In this document: one piece after another, positions 17,525 to 27,412 of the stretch
Layout: each line of letters opens with the position of its first letter
Position numbering within the stretch: position 1 is the first letter of the stretch
Notes under the pieces: generated by a model
Seen by the model: only the letters and a program-made list of their open reading frames with translations
Databases searched by the model: none
Told to the model about the DNA's origin: nothing
Made by a program: the position numbers and the translations under genes
Assembly (NCBI RefSeq): GCF_020091585.1
Contig: NZ_CP083582.1
Coordinates: forward strand, 1,116,001 to 1,180,000
Length of the DNA: 64,000 bases
Reading direction: 5' to 3'
From: Kovacikia minuta CCNUW1
Lineage (GTDB): Bacteria; Cyanobacteriota; Cyanobacteriia; Leptolyngbyales; Leptolyngbyaceae

Positions 17525-18754
17525 ATGAGGAAACTGCCTGCAACAACTGTCTACCTGATTCTGACGGCTGCCTCGACGCTATTTAATTATTCGGTTTTTA
17601 CCGTCAGTGCTATCTATCGGGTCAATGTGGCAGGGTTGAATCCCTTGCAATTGGTGTTGGTGGGAACTGTGATGGAAGCCACGGTGTTTCTGTGTGAAAT
17701 TCCCACAGGGGTTTTGGCAGATGTGTATAGCCGTCGTTGGTCGATCGTCATTGGGACATTTTTGGTTGGGGCAGCGTTCATATTAGAGGGAACCTGCCCC
17801 ATTTCTAGCTGCATATTGCTGGCACAGGTGCTCTGGGGAATTGGCTATACCTTCATGAGTGGTGCAGAACAAGCCTGGATTGCGGATGAAGTGGGTGAGG
17901 AAAGGGTGCAGCAAGTTTATTTGCGAGCTGCCCAAATCAGCTACGTCGGTGGGCTGTTTGGTACTTTTTTGAGTGTTGGACTTGCCAGCCTGCGGTTGGG
18001 GTTGCCGATCGTTATGGGCGGCTGTTGCTTTATTGGGTTGGGTGTCTTTTTGGCGCTATTCATGCCCGAACAGGGGTTTGAACACAAAACTTCAGGAGAT
18101 CAAACTTCCTGGGGGGCGATGACTCAGACGTTGCAGAGTGGTATTTGTCTCATTTATCGACAACCAATGTTGCTCCTGATTTTGGGGATTGGGGCGTTTC
18201 ATGGGCTTGCCAGCGAGGGACTCGATCGCCTGTGGGAATGGCATTTTCTGGAAAACTTTACCTTTCCTGACCTGGGGCAGTTGCAACCCATTGTTTGGTT
18301 TGGAATCATTCATGCGATCGCCAACCTGTTAAACATTCTGGGCGTGGAAATTGTGCGGCAACCCTCCATCCAACGATTTGCAGCCGCCAGAATTTTATTT
18401 GTGATGGATAGCTTGCTCGTTGCCAGCCTGATTACATTTGGGTTGGCACACAGCTTTGAACTGGCGCTTGCTGCTTGCTGGTCAACCGATCTGCTGCGGG
18501 CGGTTCACCATCCTCTGTATACCGTCTGGATTAATCAGAAGCTTGATTCAGCAACGCGGGCAACAGTCTTTTCCCTCAGTAGTCAGGTGAATGCGATCGG
18601 GCAAATCTTGGGCGGTCCTCTGGTTGGCGTGATTGGAAATCACTTTTCAGTCCGTGCGGCGATCGCCACCTCCGGGATTATGCTCGTGCCCGTGCTGCTT
18701 TTATATTTTCAAGCGTTTAGGCTAAATAGGAAGGTGGTAACGGATAGGGATTAG
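17525..18754 (+). CDS. Major facilitator superfamily transporter
   Basis: About 409 residues with 10-12 hydrophobic segments. The loop GVLADVYSRRWSI between the second and third helices matches the MFS GxLaDrxgrr motif. ETCPI-like and GTFLSVGLASL segments fit a drug or metabolite exporter of the MFS_1 type; the substrate is unknown. The ATG at 17525 is chosen because the upstream extension to 17483 is encoded by CACCTAC repeats. A hydrolase gene follows across a repeat-filled gap of about 110 bases. Confidence 0.88.
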   Translation: MRKLPATTVYLILTAASTLFNYSVFTVSAIYRVNVAGLNPLQLVLVGTVMEATVFLCEIPTGVLADVYSRRWSIVIGTFLVGAAFILEGTCPISSCILLAQVLWGIGYTFMSGAEQAWIADEVGEERVQQVYLRAAQISYVGGLFGTFLSVGLASLRLGLPIVMGGCCFIGLGVFLALFMPEQGFEHKTSGDQTSWGAMTQTLQSGICLIYRQPMLLLILGIGAFHGLASEGLDRLWEWHFLENFTFPDLGQLQPIVWFGIIHAIANLLNILGVEIVRQPSIQRFAAARILFVMDSLLVASLITFGLAHSFELALAACWSTDLLRAVHHPLYTVWINQKLDSATRATVFSLSSQVNAIGQILGGPLVGVIGNHFSVRAAIATSGIMLVPVLLLYFQAFRLNRKVVTDRD

Positions 18755-18862
18755 GAGCTAGGAATTAGGATTTAGAAATGAGTCCTCATCTATTTCCTAA
18801 CCCCTAGCCCCTAGTTCCTAGCCCCTAGTTCCTAGCCCCTAGTTCCTAGCGGAGATGAGCAA
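18755..18862. repeat. TAGTTCC/TAGCCCC heptamer repeats
   Basis: Mixed 7-base repeats (CCTAGCC, CCTAGTT) fill most of the gap between the transporter and the hydrolase gene. Confidence 0.8.
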
Positions 18863-19780
18863 ATGCTGGTTTGGTTTATGCATGGTGCTTCAGTGCGGCG
18901 CGTTGAGTATGCAGATCCGTTGCGATCGAGCTTAATTGAAGCATTTTTCGATCGGGGGTTGGCATCACCCGAATTTTATTCCTGCTTTTGGGGAGATGTG
19001 TTGGGGAATACCCACCAGCTTTGGGATTGGGTGCAGCAAGATTTGGAAGCGTTTAAGTGGGAGCATCCCCAAATTGATACGGATGACATCTTTCACTACC
19101 GACAGCGGCGGGAACAACTCATTTCCGGGTTCTTCAATGACATTTTCTGTTACCTGAATAGCAACCAGGGACGGGAAGTGCGCCGCATCATTGCGGTTCA
19201 GTTTCTCAACTTCTTAAAAGAAGCTCCCTTTGAAGATGACCTGCACATTGTTGCCCACTCCCTCGGCAGCGTCATTCTCTGGGATATCCTGTTCTCCGAT
19301 AACTTTGCTCCCAATGATCCAGCATTTTATATCCGCAATGTGATCAAGGGACTGAGTGAACCAGGACCGGGGCGAAAAGTCAGACTCAGAAGCATTACAA
19401 CCCTGGGATCTCCCCTGTTGTTTTTTAATCGCGTTCTCAATGTGGATACTCAACGGCTGAAACAGTTTGCTAGCCGATATAAGGGTGAGCCACTCCGCTG
19501 GATTAACATCATCCATGCGTCAGATATCTTCGCCTACCCCATCCGAGCCAGTCTTGAATTGGAGGACTCTAAACTTTACATGCAAGACATCTACCTGGGC
19601 GATCGTAACTTTTTCAAAAAAAGTATGGGAGATGTAACGATGGCACTGGGATTAGTCGCCGACCATAGCGGCTACTGGCGTCGTAGTCGGGTTGCCCGTC
19701 TTGTCATCGCAAACCTGCTAAACGAAACTAACCTGTTAGAGCAAAGTGACCTGATCCTGGAATTTGGCGAAGAGGATTAG
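18863..19780 (+). CDS. Alpha/beta-hydrolase-like protein
   Basis: A 305-residue protein. HGASVRRVEYA near the N-terminus fits an oxyanion region, and LHIVAHSLGSVILWDIL carries the nucleophile elbow (A-H-S-L-G, Ser nucleophile), as in lipases and thioesterases. No signal peptide, so probably cytoplasmic. A lipid kinase gene follows about 190 bases downstream on the same strand. Substrate unknown; a lipid-related role is inferred from motif and neighbour only. Confidence 0.7.
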   Translation: MLVWFMHGASVRRVEYADPLRSSLIEAFFDRGLASPEFYSCFWGDVLGNTHQLWDWVQQDLEAFKWEHPQIDTDDIFHYRQRREQLISGFFNDIFCYLNSNQGREVRRIIAVQFLNFLKEAPFEDDLHIVAHSLGSVILWDILFSDNFAPNDPAFYIRNVIKGLSEPGPGRKVRLRSITTLGSPLLFFNRVLNVDTQRLKQFASRYKGEPLRWINIIHASDIFAYPIRASLELEDSKLYMQDIYLGDRNFFKKSMGDVTMALGLVADHSGYWRRSRVARLVIANLLNETNLLEQSDLILEFGEED

Positions 19781-19846
19781 GAGCTACGAATTAGTAGGGG
19801 CTAGGAATTAGGAGCTAGGGGCTAGACAATATATGAGGACTTTCGC

Positions 19847-19924
19847 TAACTCCTAACTCCTAACTCCTAACTCCTAACTCCTAACTCCTAACTCCTAACT
19901 CCTAACTCCTAACTCCTAACTCCT
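19847..19924. repeat. TAACTCC heptamer array, about 11 copies
   Basis: An uninterrupted run of the 7-mer TAACTCC, 78 bases long, the purest such array in the window. It lies between the hydrolase and the lipid kinase genes. Confidence 0.97.
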
Positions 19925-19970
19925 GATACCTGACACTTACCACCTGCTACAGAAAATCCATCACAAATAA

Positions 19971-21029
19971 ATGGGAAAGGTCATGAAGCGTGCCCGTCTA
20001 ATTATGAATCCCGTCTCCGGTGTTGATGAGCCAAATCCGATGAAGCTGCCTGAAATTATTGAGGCACTGGAAGCGGAAAACATTCGCGCGGAACTGGCAT
20101 TTACCAAACCCGATGAGTCACCCAGGGTGATTGCTCAGCAAGCAGTGCAGGAAGGCTACGATCTGGTCATTGTAGGAGGTGGAGATGGGACGGTCAGCGA
20201 AGTCGCAAAGGGACTACTGGATGCGCCCATTCCCCTTGGTATCGTGCCCTTTGGCACTTACAACAACATTGCCCGCAGTCTTGATTTGCCGATCGACATC
20301 AAAGAGGCTTGCCAGGTTTTATCCCAGGGGCAGATCAAGCAGATTGACGTTGGACTGGCAAACGATGAACACTACTTTTTTGAAGCGGCTGGGGTAGGAC
20401 TGGATGCGATACTCTTTCCATTGGGTGAAGAAATAAAAGGGGGGCGCTGGGGACGATTGTTTCAGGCATTTCAGTTAGCCGCAGGCTACCGACCCCAGCC
20501 CATGCAGCTTCGGTTAGACCGTCCCCTGGCTGAGGCACGCACCCGCCCAATCCCCCGCAGACAATTTTTACAACGCCGAATCGCCAATCGTAGCCAGATT
20601 CAGATTCAAGCGTTGCTGGTGGTGATTGCGAACGGACCCTATTACGGAACAGGATTTATGGTCGCTCCAGATGCGGTTTTGGATGATGGGCTGTTAACCG
20701 TTACGATTTACCGGGGATTTAGTAAGTGGGAATTGGTGCGGCATTTCTGGTCGATTAGCCGGGGACAATACCACTACAACCCCAAAATTGAGACTTACCA
20801 GGTTGCGACAATTTCCCTCACCGCAAAAGCCAGATTACCGGTGCATGCTGATGGTCAGTCGATCGGCGAGGTTCCGGTTACGTTTAAGGTTGCGAAACAG
20901 GCATTGAAAGTGATGGTTCCCGCGATCGCCACCCCTACCTATCAGCTTCGCGATGATCCCAATCCCCCTGTGGCACTCCCAGTGGATTCAGATAATCCTC
21001 CTTTAGGTAGAGGTGACAACGACGTTTAG
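19971..21029 (+). CDS. Diacylglycerol kinase family lipid kinase (YegS/DagK-like)
   Basis: A 352-residue protein with the family's N-terminal strand (RARLIMNPVSG), the nucleotide-binding GGGDGTVSEVAKG, and GTYNNIARSLDLP in place of the usual GTxNDFARxL. LLVVIANGPYYGTGFMVAPDA belongs to the C-terminal domain. It should phosphorylate a lipid alcohol such as diacylglycerol using ATP. An in-frame ATG at 19983 with GGAAAGG three bases before it is an alternative start. About 90 residues between the two domains include a basic loop (ARTRPIPRRQFLQRR). Soluble, membrane-associated. Confidence 0.9.
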   Translation: MGKVMKRARLIMNPVSGVDEPNPMKLPEIIEALEAENIRAELAFTKPDESPRVIAQQAVQEGYDLVIVGGGDGTVSEVAKGLLDAPIPLGIVPFGTYNNIARSLDLPIDIKEACQVLSQGQIKQIDVGLANDEHYFFEAAGVGLDAILFPLGEEIKGGRWGRLFQAFQLAAGYRPQPMQLRLDRPLAEARTRPIPRRQFLQRRIANRSQIQIQALLVVIANGPYYGTGFMVAPDAVLDDGLLTVTIYRGFSKWELVRHFWSISRGQYHYNPKIETYQVATISLTAKARLPVHADGQSIGEVPVTFKVAKQALKVMVPAIATPTYQLRDDPNPPVALPVDSDNPPLGRGDNDV

Positions 21030-21640
21030 CCTATCAAAATACTGAGGTTTATTTGGAGGAGAAGTCTGGGTTTATCCCTAAAGTATTAGGAAAAGCAGGT
21101 GATAAAATTCTGAGCCTTACAACTGAGTTCAGAATTTCGTGATATCGTCCTATTCCCTCCTAATTAATGTTTCGACTGAGGATTCGCGCCCATGCAATTG
21201 ATCAGATGCATCTCCATTGTTGGCAGCTCTCTCTGCTGCCTGTCATTAATTTCTGCCGCAAACTCTAACCAGGACACCGAATTTATCCGACACGCTAACT
21301 TTGAACAGCCCGTCAGAAAACTCATACTCGAAATGCCAATTAGCAACCGATTTCATCAGTTCGACCTTGCAAGACGCGGAATCCCCAGGCGGAAGGAGGG
21401 GGGAGGCACTCGTTTGAGTTTTCCGGGTTGGGTTTATCAGTTTGTGTAGGTAGGCAATAGAAAAGGGGAGTAGGGAGTAGGGAACGAAGAGTTGGAAATT
21501 AGGCTTAGAAATGGGAATTCAATAAGTCCGACATCTGGTAGGGGCGGGTTTTACCATCAAATCGATTGTAGGGTGCAGATTAGGCTGCTAAACCCGCCCC
21601 TACAGTTTGCGGATTGATTCAATCCACGATCCTTAGGCAG
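21030..21640. other. Gap with large inverted repeat
   Basis: Apart from the doubtful frame at 21192, no gene is visible. GTAGGGGCGGGTTT (21538-21551) and AAACCCGCCCCTAC (21590-21603) are perfect 14-bp arms around 38 bases, a dispersed-repeat or MITE-like element. GGGAGTA heptamers lie at about 21463-21482. Confidence 0.6.
21192..21449 (+). CDS. Possible small secreted protein, doubtful
   Basis: A frame of 85 residues whose first 23 residues look like a signal peptide (ISIVGSSLCCLSLISAANS). The rest has no recognised family and ends in a low-complexity region. No clear ribosome site. It may be a chance frame in a 600-base gap. Confidence 0.25.
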   Translation: MQLIRCISIVGSSLCCLSLISAANSNQDTEFIRHANFEQPVRKLILEMPISNRFHQFDLARRGIPRRKEGGGTRLSFPGWVYQFV

Positions 21641-22588
21641 TCAATTCTGGCTTCTGGCTTCTGGTTCCTGACCCCTGACGAATAAAACGGATTTAACCGA
21701 TCGCTCGACCCGCTCCCCCGCTTGATTTACCTTTCCATAGACGGTTTTACCCTCGTAATAGAAAGAGGATGAACTGCCTCCATCCAGGTTGATTGCCTCT
21801 TTTACACCCAACGTTTTCATAAAATTTGCCAGTTCTGGCAGGGACATTCCAGAATCGGTAGGGTCCTCTGTTTTTTGGGCAACCATAACCCAAACCACGC
21901 TGCCATCAGAAGTAATGCCGATCGCACTTCTGGCGTTGGGCTGCTGGCTACCCAGAGAATCGCGAAGGACGACACCATTTGCCTCATCTAAAAAGCCCTC
22001 TTGTACCGCAGTCATGGTTGGGAGCAGTTGGGGACCAGCCCCCAGCGCATCCACAAGCTGGCATCCCTCTGGCAGCGGGGCATTGTGACGGGCGATCGCA
22101 TACCGAAAATCCTGCCCACAGCGATAACGGCGGAACTCGGAACGATCAAAAATCTGGTTCAAATAGGGAGTCAGATCAGGGTTGTTGACCAGTCTTTCGT
22201 TGAGTTTGGGATCGGCGACCTGCTTCCCCTGCTGCATCACATAGGAAGTCGATTTCTGGTTCATCGGGTCAAAGAAGCCACCATTAATCACCGCGATCGC
22301 TCCATTTTTGTGAGCAAAATTCTCCAATCTGTCTACGTTCTGCGATAGGGCAGGAACGACCTGAAATTGACCATGAGCCGGAATCTGCAAGGTATACACC
22401 ACACTTTTGGGTAAGGTATACACCTGGTAGTGAAGGGGTTGCTTTTGCATCGGTCGATCGGGTGCGGGGGAAGCCGTTGAAGAAGATCCGGTGGGCGATC
22501 CACCCCGAACCGTTAACAACCCTATCCCCCCCAAAATGCTTCCCAGAGCGAGGAAGAGAATACCAAATCGCCAGTTTTTTTTTGTCAT
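21641..22588 (-). CDS. Phosphodiester glycosidase (NAGPA) domain protein
   Basis: A 315-residue protein with an N-terminal membrane anchor or signal (residues 8-27), so it acts in the periplasm or at the membrane. Family motifs: IAVINGGFFDP, ARSAIGITSDGSVVWVM and EAINLDGGSSSSFYYEGK. Relatives remove GlcNAc from phosphodiester-linked sugars or act on exopolysaccharide; the substrate here is not known. The last residues (GQEPEARSQN) are translated repeat DNA, showing that repeat insertion changed the C-terminus. Confidence 0.88.
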   Translation of the reverse strand: MTKKNWRFGILFLALGSILGGIGLLTVRGGSPTGSSSTASPAPDRPMQKQPLHYQVYTLPKSVVYTLQIPAHGQFQVVPALSQNVDRLENFAHKNGAIAVINGGFFDPMNQKSTSYVMQQGKQVADPKLNERLVNNPDLTPYLNQIFDRSEFRRYRCGQDFRYAIARHNAPLPEGCQLVDALGAGPQLLPTMTAVQEGFLDEANGVVLRDSLGSQQPNARSAIGITSDGSVVWVMVAQKTEDPTDSGMSLPELANFMKTLGVKEAINLDGGSSSSFYYEGKTVYGKVNQAGERVERSVKSVLFVRGQEPEARSQN

Positions 22589-22675
22589 TTGTCATTTGTT
22601 ATTTGTCATGGGTGACCGATATCTGGCATCTACTCCCTTAGGAACAAGAACAAAATAAAATCGGTAATTTGTAGA

Positions 22676-22737
22676 GGCTTAGCATTCGGTCAGAAACCTT
22701 TGCCATAGCCGAAAACGCTTTTGCCGAATGCTAAGCC
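22676..22737. repeat. Inverted repeat, 14-bp arms
   Basis: GGCTTAGCATTCGG (22676-22689) and CCGAATGCTAAGCC (22724-22737) are perfect arms around 34 bases. It lies between two minus-strand genes and has no T tail. A member of the window's set of long-looped inverted repeats. Confidence 0.7.
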
Positions 22738-22812
22738 CTTACGACTGGAATTGCCGATATTGTTTAATTCGCAATCCTTAGTTCCTAGCTCCTACCTCCT
22801 AACTCCTGGCGA

Positions 22813-25591
22813 TTAGTTATGGGTGTTGGCAATCATAGGGCCACGGGTGACACCCAGTTGATTTTGTAACTTGAGTTCTCGCCACAATTGAGAACCGGTT
22901 ATTTCTCCACCAAGCAATTTCTGGTATTTCTGGATAGTCTGCCTGACCTGTTCTGGAGTTTCATCCACAAATTCAATTCGGAAGTGGCGTAAGCCAAGGT
23001 TCAGCAGAGGTTGGGCATATTCTGCCCCCGTTTGAGCCGTGCCATTAAACAGGGTATTGCGGCAGCCCGCATCGGCTTTTAGCGAGTGTTCAGCCCCAAC
23101 CCGATCGCGCAATTTCACCCTGTGGTTTTCGCAGGGACGCCCACAGTTGGTATAGTCCGTTCCATCCGAGAGAAAAGCGCAAAAGACACAATGCTCCATG
23201 TGGAACATCGGCATATGTTGATGAATCGTTACCTCAAACCATTCCGGCGGACAACTGCCAAGCAAATCGCCCAGTTGATGAATATTCAGATCATAGGAGG
23301 CAGTGAGCCGTTCCAGCCCAAACTGCTGCTTGAAAAAGTCTGCGCTCAAGGGGTTTGCCACATTCAAGGAGAAGTCCCCAATGCAGCGATCGCCGGCAAA
23401 AAACTGAAGCTGGTCATAGTTGCGGACAAGATAACCATCCGCATCGCACGCCCGTACCTGCTGCAAGATCCAGGTTTCACCCGGCTTGGTAATCCGAGGT
23501 GGAGCGACCCAAATAGAGGGTGTGGGGTGTGGGGTGTGGAGTGTGGGGGAGGAGTTTTGAGTTTTAAGTTTTGAGTTTTGAATTGCAGGAGAGGGTGTGG
23601 GGTGTGGGGTGTGGGGTGTGGGGATTGCAGATTGCAGATTGGGGATTGCAGATTGACGTGTCCCCGTGTCCCCGTGTCCCCGCATCCCTGCGTCTTCCCC
23701 ACCTTCCCCACCTTCCCCATCTCCCCCATCTCCCTCTCCTTCTGCCTTCTGCCCTCTGCCTTCTGCCTTCTGTCCCCTGCCCTCCTTCACCAAACTCACC
23801 GCTTCTCGATAGGCACGGGGATCTTCAAATTCGCAGTAGAGGGTTTCGATGCCGGATTGTAAGGCGGCATGGAGTTGATCGAGATTTCGTACCAGGACGA
23901 GCAGTTGAGGGGATGGTAAGGGCGCAGGGTTGGGGGTTGCCCCAGGAGTGGGTAACAGGTCAGATAGCGAGGCAGCCGATCGCAGTTGCCAACGGGGCGG
24001 TTGCGCTCTCAATGTTTCTAATTGGGAAACAATTTCTCGGCGTAAACGGTTGAGTTCGCTAATCGGCAACAGAACACCACCTTGTAGATGATTGACCAAT
24101 TTCTCTAACTTGAACGGCGTATTGCCCAATCGCCCCAACTGTTCCTGTAACCGCTCGTGGGTCAGGGGTTGGGTGCGGGCTTCGACCAAAGGGAGGGTGG
24201 ATTCTACCCGAACCAGATGCCCTGACTGATCACGGGCGATCGCCGTCAAGGGCAACCCCACCTCTCCGTATATCTCTACCTGAATCGGGCGCTGGAACTG
24301 GGGCGTTTCTCCCGCAAAGCTCTGACCGCAGTTGGCGATCCAGCTCTGGATCGCTGGTTTTCCAAACTTTATCGCCTATTTGTACCCGCTTAAGATTCAG
24401 GTCGTGCCGTCCAAAGGTTAATCTGACTTCCTGCCCCCGGTGTTCAACCGCATCAATCCGTCCTCCTTCTTCCTTGGCTGCGGGATGTCCCGCATCAAAG
24501 ACAACGCCATCCCCAGGTTTAACGGGAGCTTGGGGACGCACAATCACCTGCTGCTGACGAATATCGACCACCTCTCCCAGGTAAACGCCGCGCTTTTTAC
24601 CAAACCGGGCGTGAACCAATTCCTGATTGTTGCTCCCACGAAACCAACCTGTGTAGAGTCCGCGTGAGAATGCCATCTCCAGATTGTAGCGATCCTGGGG
24701 AGTGGGGAGTGGGGAGTGGGGAGTGGGAGAGATCACCCGCTCCAGGGCTTGCCGATACACACGAGTTACGTTGGCAACGTATTCAGGGGTTTTCAGGCGA
24801 CCTTCAATTTTCAGGCAGGTTACTCCTGTTTTAATCAGGTCAGGGAGAATTTCCAGTCCTGCCAGATCCTGGGGGCTGAGGAGGTATTTGCGATCGCCCA
24901 ACTCCACTAACTTGCCATCCGCAATTAAGTCGTAGGGCATGCGGCAAGCCTGGGCACACTCACCCCGGTTGGCAGAACGGCCCCCCAGTGCCTCGCTGGT
25001 CAGGCATTGCCCAGAGTAAGCCACACACAACGCACCATGCACAAAAACTTCCAGGGGGAACGAAATTCCCTGTTCGCTGATCTGCTGCTGAATTTTATTG
25101 ATATCCTTGAGCGAACACTCCCGCGCCAGCACCACCAATTGACAGCCCAGCGATTTTGCAAATTGCACGCCTGCCGCGCTCGTAACGGTCATCTGGGTAG
25201 AGGCGTGGATCGGAAAATCGGGTGAGAGGTAGCGGATTAAGCGACAAATGCCCACATCCTGCACAATCACCGCATCCACGCCTGCGGCAATGATGGTTCG
25301 TAGATACTGGTCTGCCTCTGGCAATTCTGTAGGAAAAATGAGGGTATTCAGGGTGACGTAGCCCTTCACCCCCCGTCGATGCAGAAACGCCATTAATTCA
25401 GGCAGGTCGGCTTCTGTAAAATTCTCTGCCCGCATCCGGGCATTAAACCGATCGAGTCCGAAGTAAATGGCGTCCGCTCCATTCTCTACCGCTGCTCTGG
25501 CACAGTCCCAGTTTCCTGCGGGTGCAAGCAACTCAGGTTGATGAGTGCCAGGTCGGTCAGTGGGGAAGGTTGGTTGGGGAAGGGAACTCAC
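22813..25591 (-). pseudogene. U32 family peptidase (RlhA-like), split by a one-base frameshift
   Basis: The N-terminal part (25591 to about 24330) has the U32 barrel: LLAPAGNWDCARAAVENGAD, ASTQMTVT, VFVHGALCVAYSGQC and the Cys cluster GECAQACRMPYDL. The C-terminal part (to 22813) has FHMEHCVFCAFLS, NCGRPCENH and DAGCRNT. They join as LRQSFAGETPQF if one T (24325 on the plus strand) is removed; as written the first frame ends at 24230. E. coli RlhA of this family hydroxylates 23S rRNA; the same role is possible. Two repeat-derived inserts are present: CCCCACT repeats about residue 300 and about 90 residues of mixed repeats at nt 23520-23790 ([27 protein letters not shown]). The intact length would be near 925 residues. 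Confidence 0.9.
23516..23790. repeat. Composite block of 7-base-period repeats inside the U32 gene
   Basis: Successive blocks on the plus strand: GGTGTGG, TTTGAGT/TTTAAGT, GGTGTGG again, GATTGCA, then 8- and 9-base variants (GTGTCCCC, CCTTCCCCA) and CTGCCTT. All are translated in the U32 reading frame without a stop. Confidence 0.9.
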
Positions 25592-25826
25592 GTTTAATGC
25601 TGAAGGGTAACGGCTCAGCTTCTATTGTGGGATAAATCAGCATTCTCTGGGGCAGCACAGCAATGCGAAGGGGGGGCGATCGCGCGATATTTCCCCTCCA
25701 GATCAACTTTTCTTACCTTTTTTTAAGGTTTGAGAGTTACCCTCCACGGGATTTCACAGGTTTTCAGGGAACTATAGAACCAGCCTCATTCCGATGGCAA
25801 TATTGTCCATTTACATCTATTTTCCT
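25592..25826. other. Divergent promoter region
   Basis: The gap between the minus-strand U32 gene and plus-strand gvpF. It contains a HIP1 site (25678-25685) and a T/A-rich stretch (CTTTTCTTACCTTTTTTTAAGG) about 100 bases before gvpF. No clear -35/-10 pair can be assigned. Confidence 0.35.
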
Positions 25827-26570
25827 ATGAGCCATGGACTTTACCTATACGGGATCTTTCCCGCTCCCGGTCCTCAAGATTGCAGCCTGGAAGGACTCGA
25901 TAAACAACCTGTACAAACTCAAGTAATAGATGGATTTGCCTTTCTATGTTCTGAAGCCCAACAGGAGCGTTACCTGGCAAGTCGGCGTAATCTGTTGGGG
26001 CATGAAAAAGTACTAGAACAGGCAATGCAGGCAGGATATCACACTGTATTGCCCCTTCAGTTTGGTCTAATTGTCGAAAGTTGGGATACGGTCACTAAAC
26101 AATTAACGAAACCGCACGGTTTTAGATTGGAACAACTGTTTGCCAAGTTGGATGGACAACGGGAAGTTGGAATTAAACTGTTTTGGGAGCAGGACCGTGA
26201 ACTGCAAACATTGCTGGACGAGAATCAAACCCTCAGACAGCAGCGAGATAGCCTGGAAGGGAAAAATCTCAGAATGGATGAGGTCGTATCGATCGGGCAG
26301 GCGATCGAACGGGCAATGGAGGCTCGCAAACAGGACATTATTGAAGCTTTCCGGGCGGCGTTGAATCCATTTGCAACAGAACTCGTAGAAAACGATACCC
26401 TGACGGAATCCATGATCTACAACGCGGCATACCTGATTCCGTGGGATGCAGAACCTGCCTTTAGTCAGCAAGTCGAATTGCTCGACCAACAATTCGAGCA
26501 GCGCTTAAAAATCCGCTATAACAACCTGACCGCTCCATACAATTTCGCTCAGTTCGATCGCGTGGAGTAG
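25827..26570 (+). CDS. gvpF: Gas vesicle protein GvpF/GvpL family
   Basis: About 247 residues of the GvpL/GvpF family: start SHGLYLYGIFPAP, the segment ASRRNLLGHEKVLEQAM, and TVLPLQFGLIVES, ending with a conserved RYNNLTAPYNFAQF. These proteins are minor components needed early in gas vesicle assembly and interact with GvpA. The start at 25827 is favoured over 25794 because SHGLY is the usual N-terminus. gvpG follows about 180 bases downstream across repeat DNA. GvpF and GvpL are hard to separate by sequence alone. Confidence 0.9.
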   Translation: MSHGLYLYGIFPAPGPQDCSLEGLDKQPVQTQVIDGFAFLCSEAQQERYLASRRNLLGHEKVLEQAMQAGYHTVLPLQFGLIVESWDTVTKQLTKPHGFRLEQLFAKLDGQREVGIKLFWEQDRELQTLLDENQTLRQQRDSLEGKNLRMDEVVSIGQAIERAMEARKQDIIEAFRAALNPFATELVENDTLTESMIYNAAYLIPWDAEPAFSQQVELLDQQFEQRLKIRYNNLTAPYNFAQFDRVE

Positions 26571-26749
26571 GTGGTAGGTGGTAGGTGGTAGGTGGTAGGA
26601 AAAGGATAAAGGATAAAGGATAAAAAGTTTTACTCCTCACTCCACACCCCACACCCCACACCCCACACCCCACACCCCACACCCCACACCCCACACCCAC
26701 ACCCTTTCATCCTTCATCCTTCATCCCCCATCCCTCACCCCTTCCCCTT
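26568..26749. repeat. Three heptamer arrays between gvpF and gvpG
   Basis: GGTGGTA (26568-26597), AAAGGAT (26600-26623) and CCCACAC (26642-26697) arrays follow each other, each with a 7-base period but unrelated sequence. They separate two genes that are normally adjacent. Confidence 0.95.
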
Positions 26750-27016
26750 ATGCTTATCGATTTCCTCCTCTCCCCCCTCACTGGACTGACCTGGATTGCG
26801 GAACAAATTCAGGAGCGGGCAGAGGCGGAATTAGATAATCAGGAAAATTTGCATAAGCGACTGCTGGCGCTCCAGATTGCAGTTGATATGGGCGAAATTT
26901 CTGAGGAGGAGTTTGAGGAGCAGGAGGAGGCGTTGTTGCTGGCAATTCAGGCGATCGAAGATCGGCAGCGCCAGGAAGCTGCGATCGCAGCAGAAATAGA
27001 AGCAGAGTATGAATAG
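26750..27016 (+). CDS. gvpG: Gas vesicle protein GvpG
   Basis: An 88-residue protein with the GvpG pattern: MLIDFLLSPLTGLTWIAEQI followed by an acidic amphipathic helix (ISEEEFEEQEEALL). GvpG is a small accessory assembly protein. No gvpA, gvpN, gvpK or gvpJ is present in the window, so structural gas vesicle genes must lie elsewhere or be absent. Confidence 0.9.
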   Translation: MLIDFLLSPLTGLTWIAEQIQERAEAELDNQENLHKRLLALQIAVDMGEISEEEFEEQEEALLLAIQAIEDRQRQEAAIAAEIEAEYE

Positions 27017-27412
27017 AAGCTTAAATTGCTTCATCTCTGCTCGAAAGTATTATCCAATGAGGTTTGAGGGTGATTAGAAATAATTCTGTCCCTTCAAATT
27101 ATGCAGGCAATTTACAAAGCGATAAGTAAAATTACAAACTAACCAGTAAACTCCTGCAAAACTTGCTTTGAGAAAGTTTTTCAAGTGCTTTAATTGAAAG
27201 ATATAAGTGCTTGATTTCGGGCTATTTCTGGCGCTTGAAACGCCTAACTACTAGCGTTTCAAGGGTCTGGCATAGCGGTATTTCTGTATTTGAAAAACCT
27301 TACCCTCAACATTTGTTGTTCTTTATTTGCAAAGTCAGCTTTGAAATACTGCCAAACCAATGCTGGTAACCTTTTAGCTTTGCAAAACCGCCTATAAGAA
27401 TCAGGAGATAAC
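27017..27412 (+). promoter_or_regulatory. Upstream region of the PTS locus with inverted repeat
   Basis: An AT-rich 396-base gap. CTTGAAACGC (27234-27243) and GCGTTTCAAG (27254-27263) are perfect 10-bp arms around 10 bases, about 150 bases before the PTS start, suited to an operator or the gvpG terminator. AAGTGCTT occurs twice (27184, 27206). AGGAG seven bases before the ATG at 27413 is the ribosome site. No promoter can be fixed. Confidence 0.4.

Noticed and set aside
24230-24340. Programmed frameshift in the U32 gene
   Set aside because: No slippery run, internal SD or stop context like prfB; simple removal of one T restores a conserved sequence, so damage or sequence error is simpler.
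16087-26697. Heptamer arrays as CRISPR
   Set aside because: The repeats are 7 bases long and directly tandem, without spacers of constant length and without cas genes.
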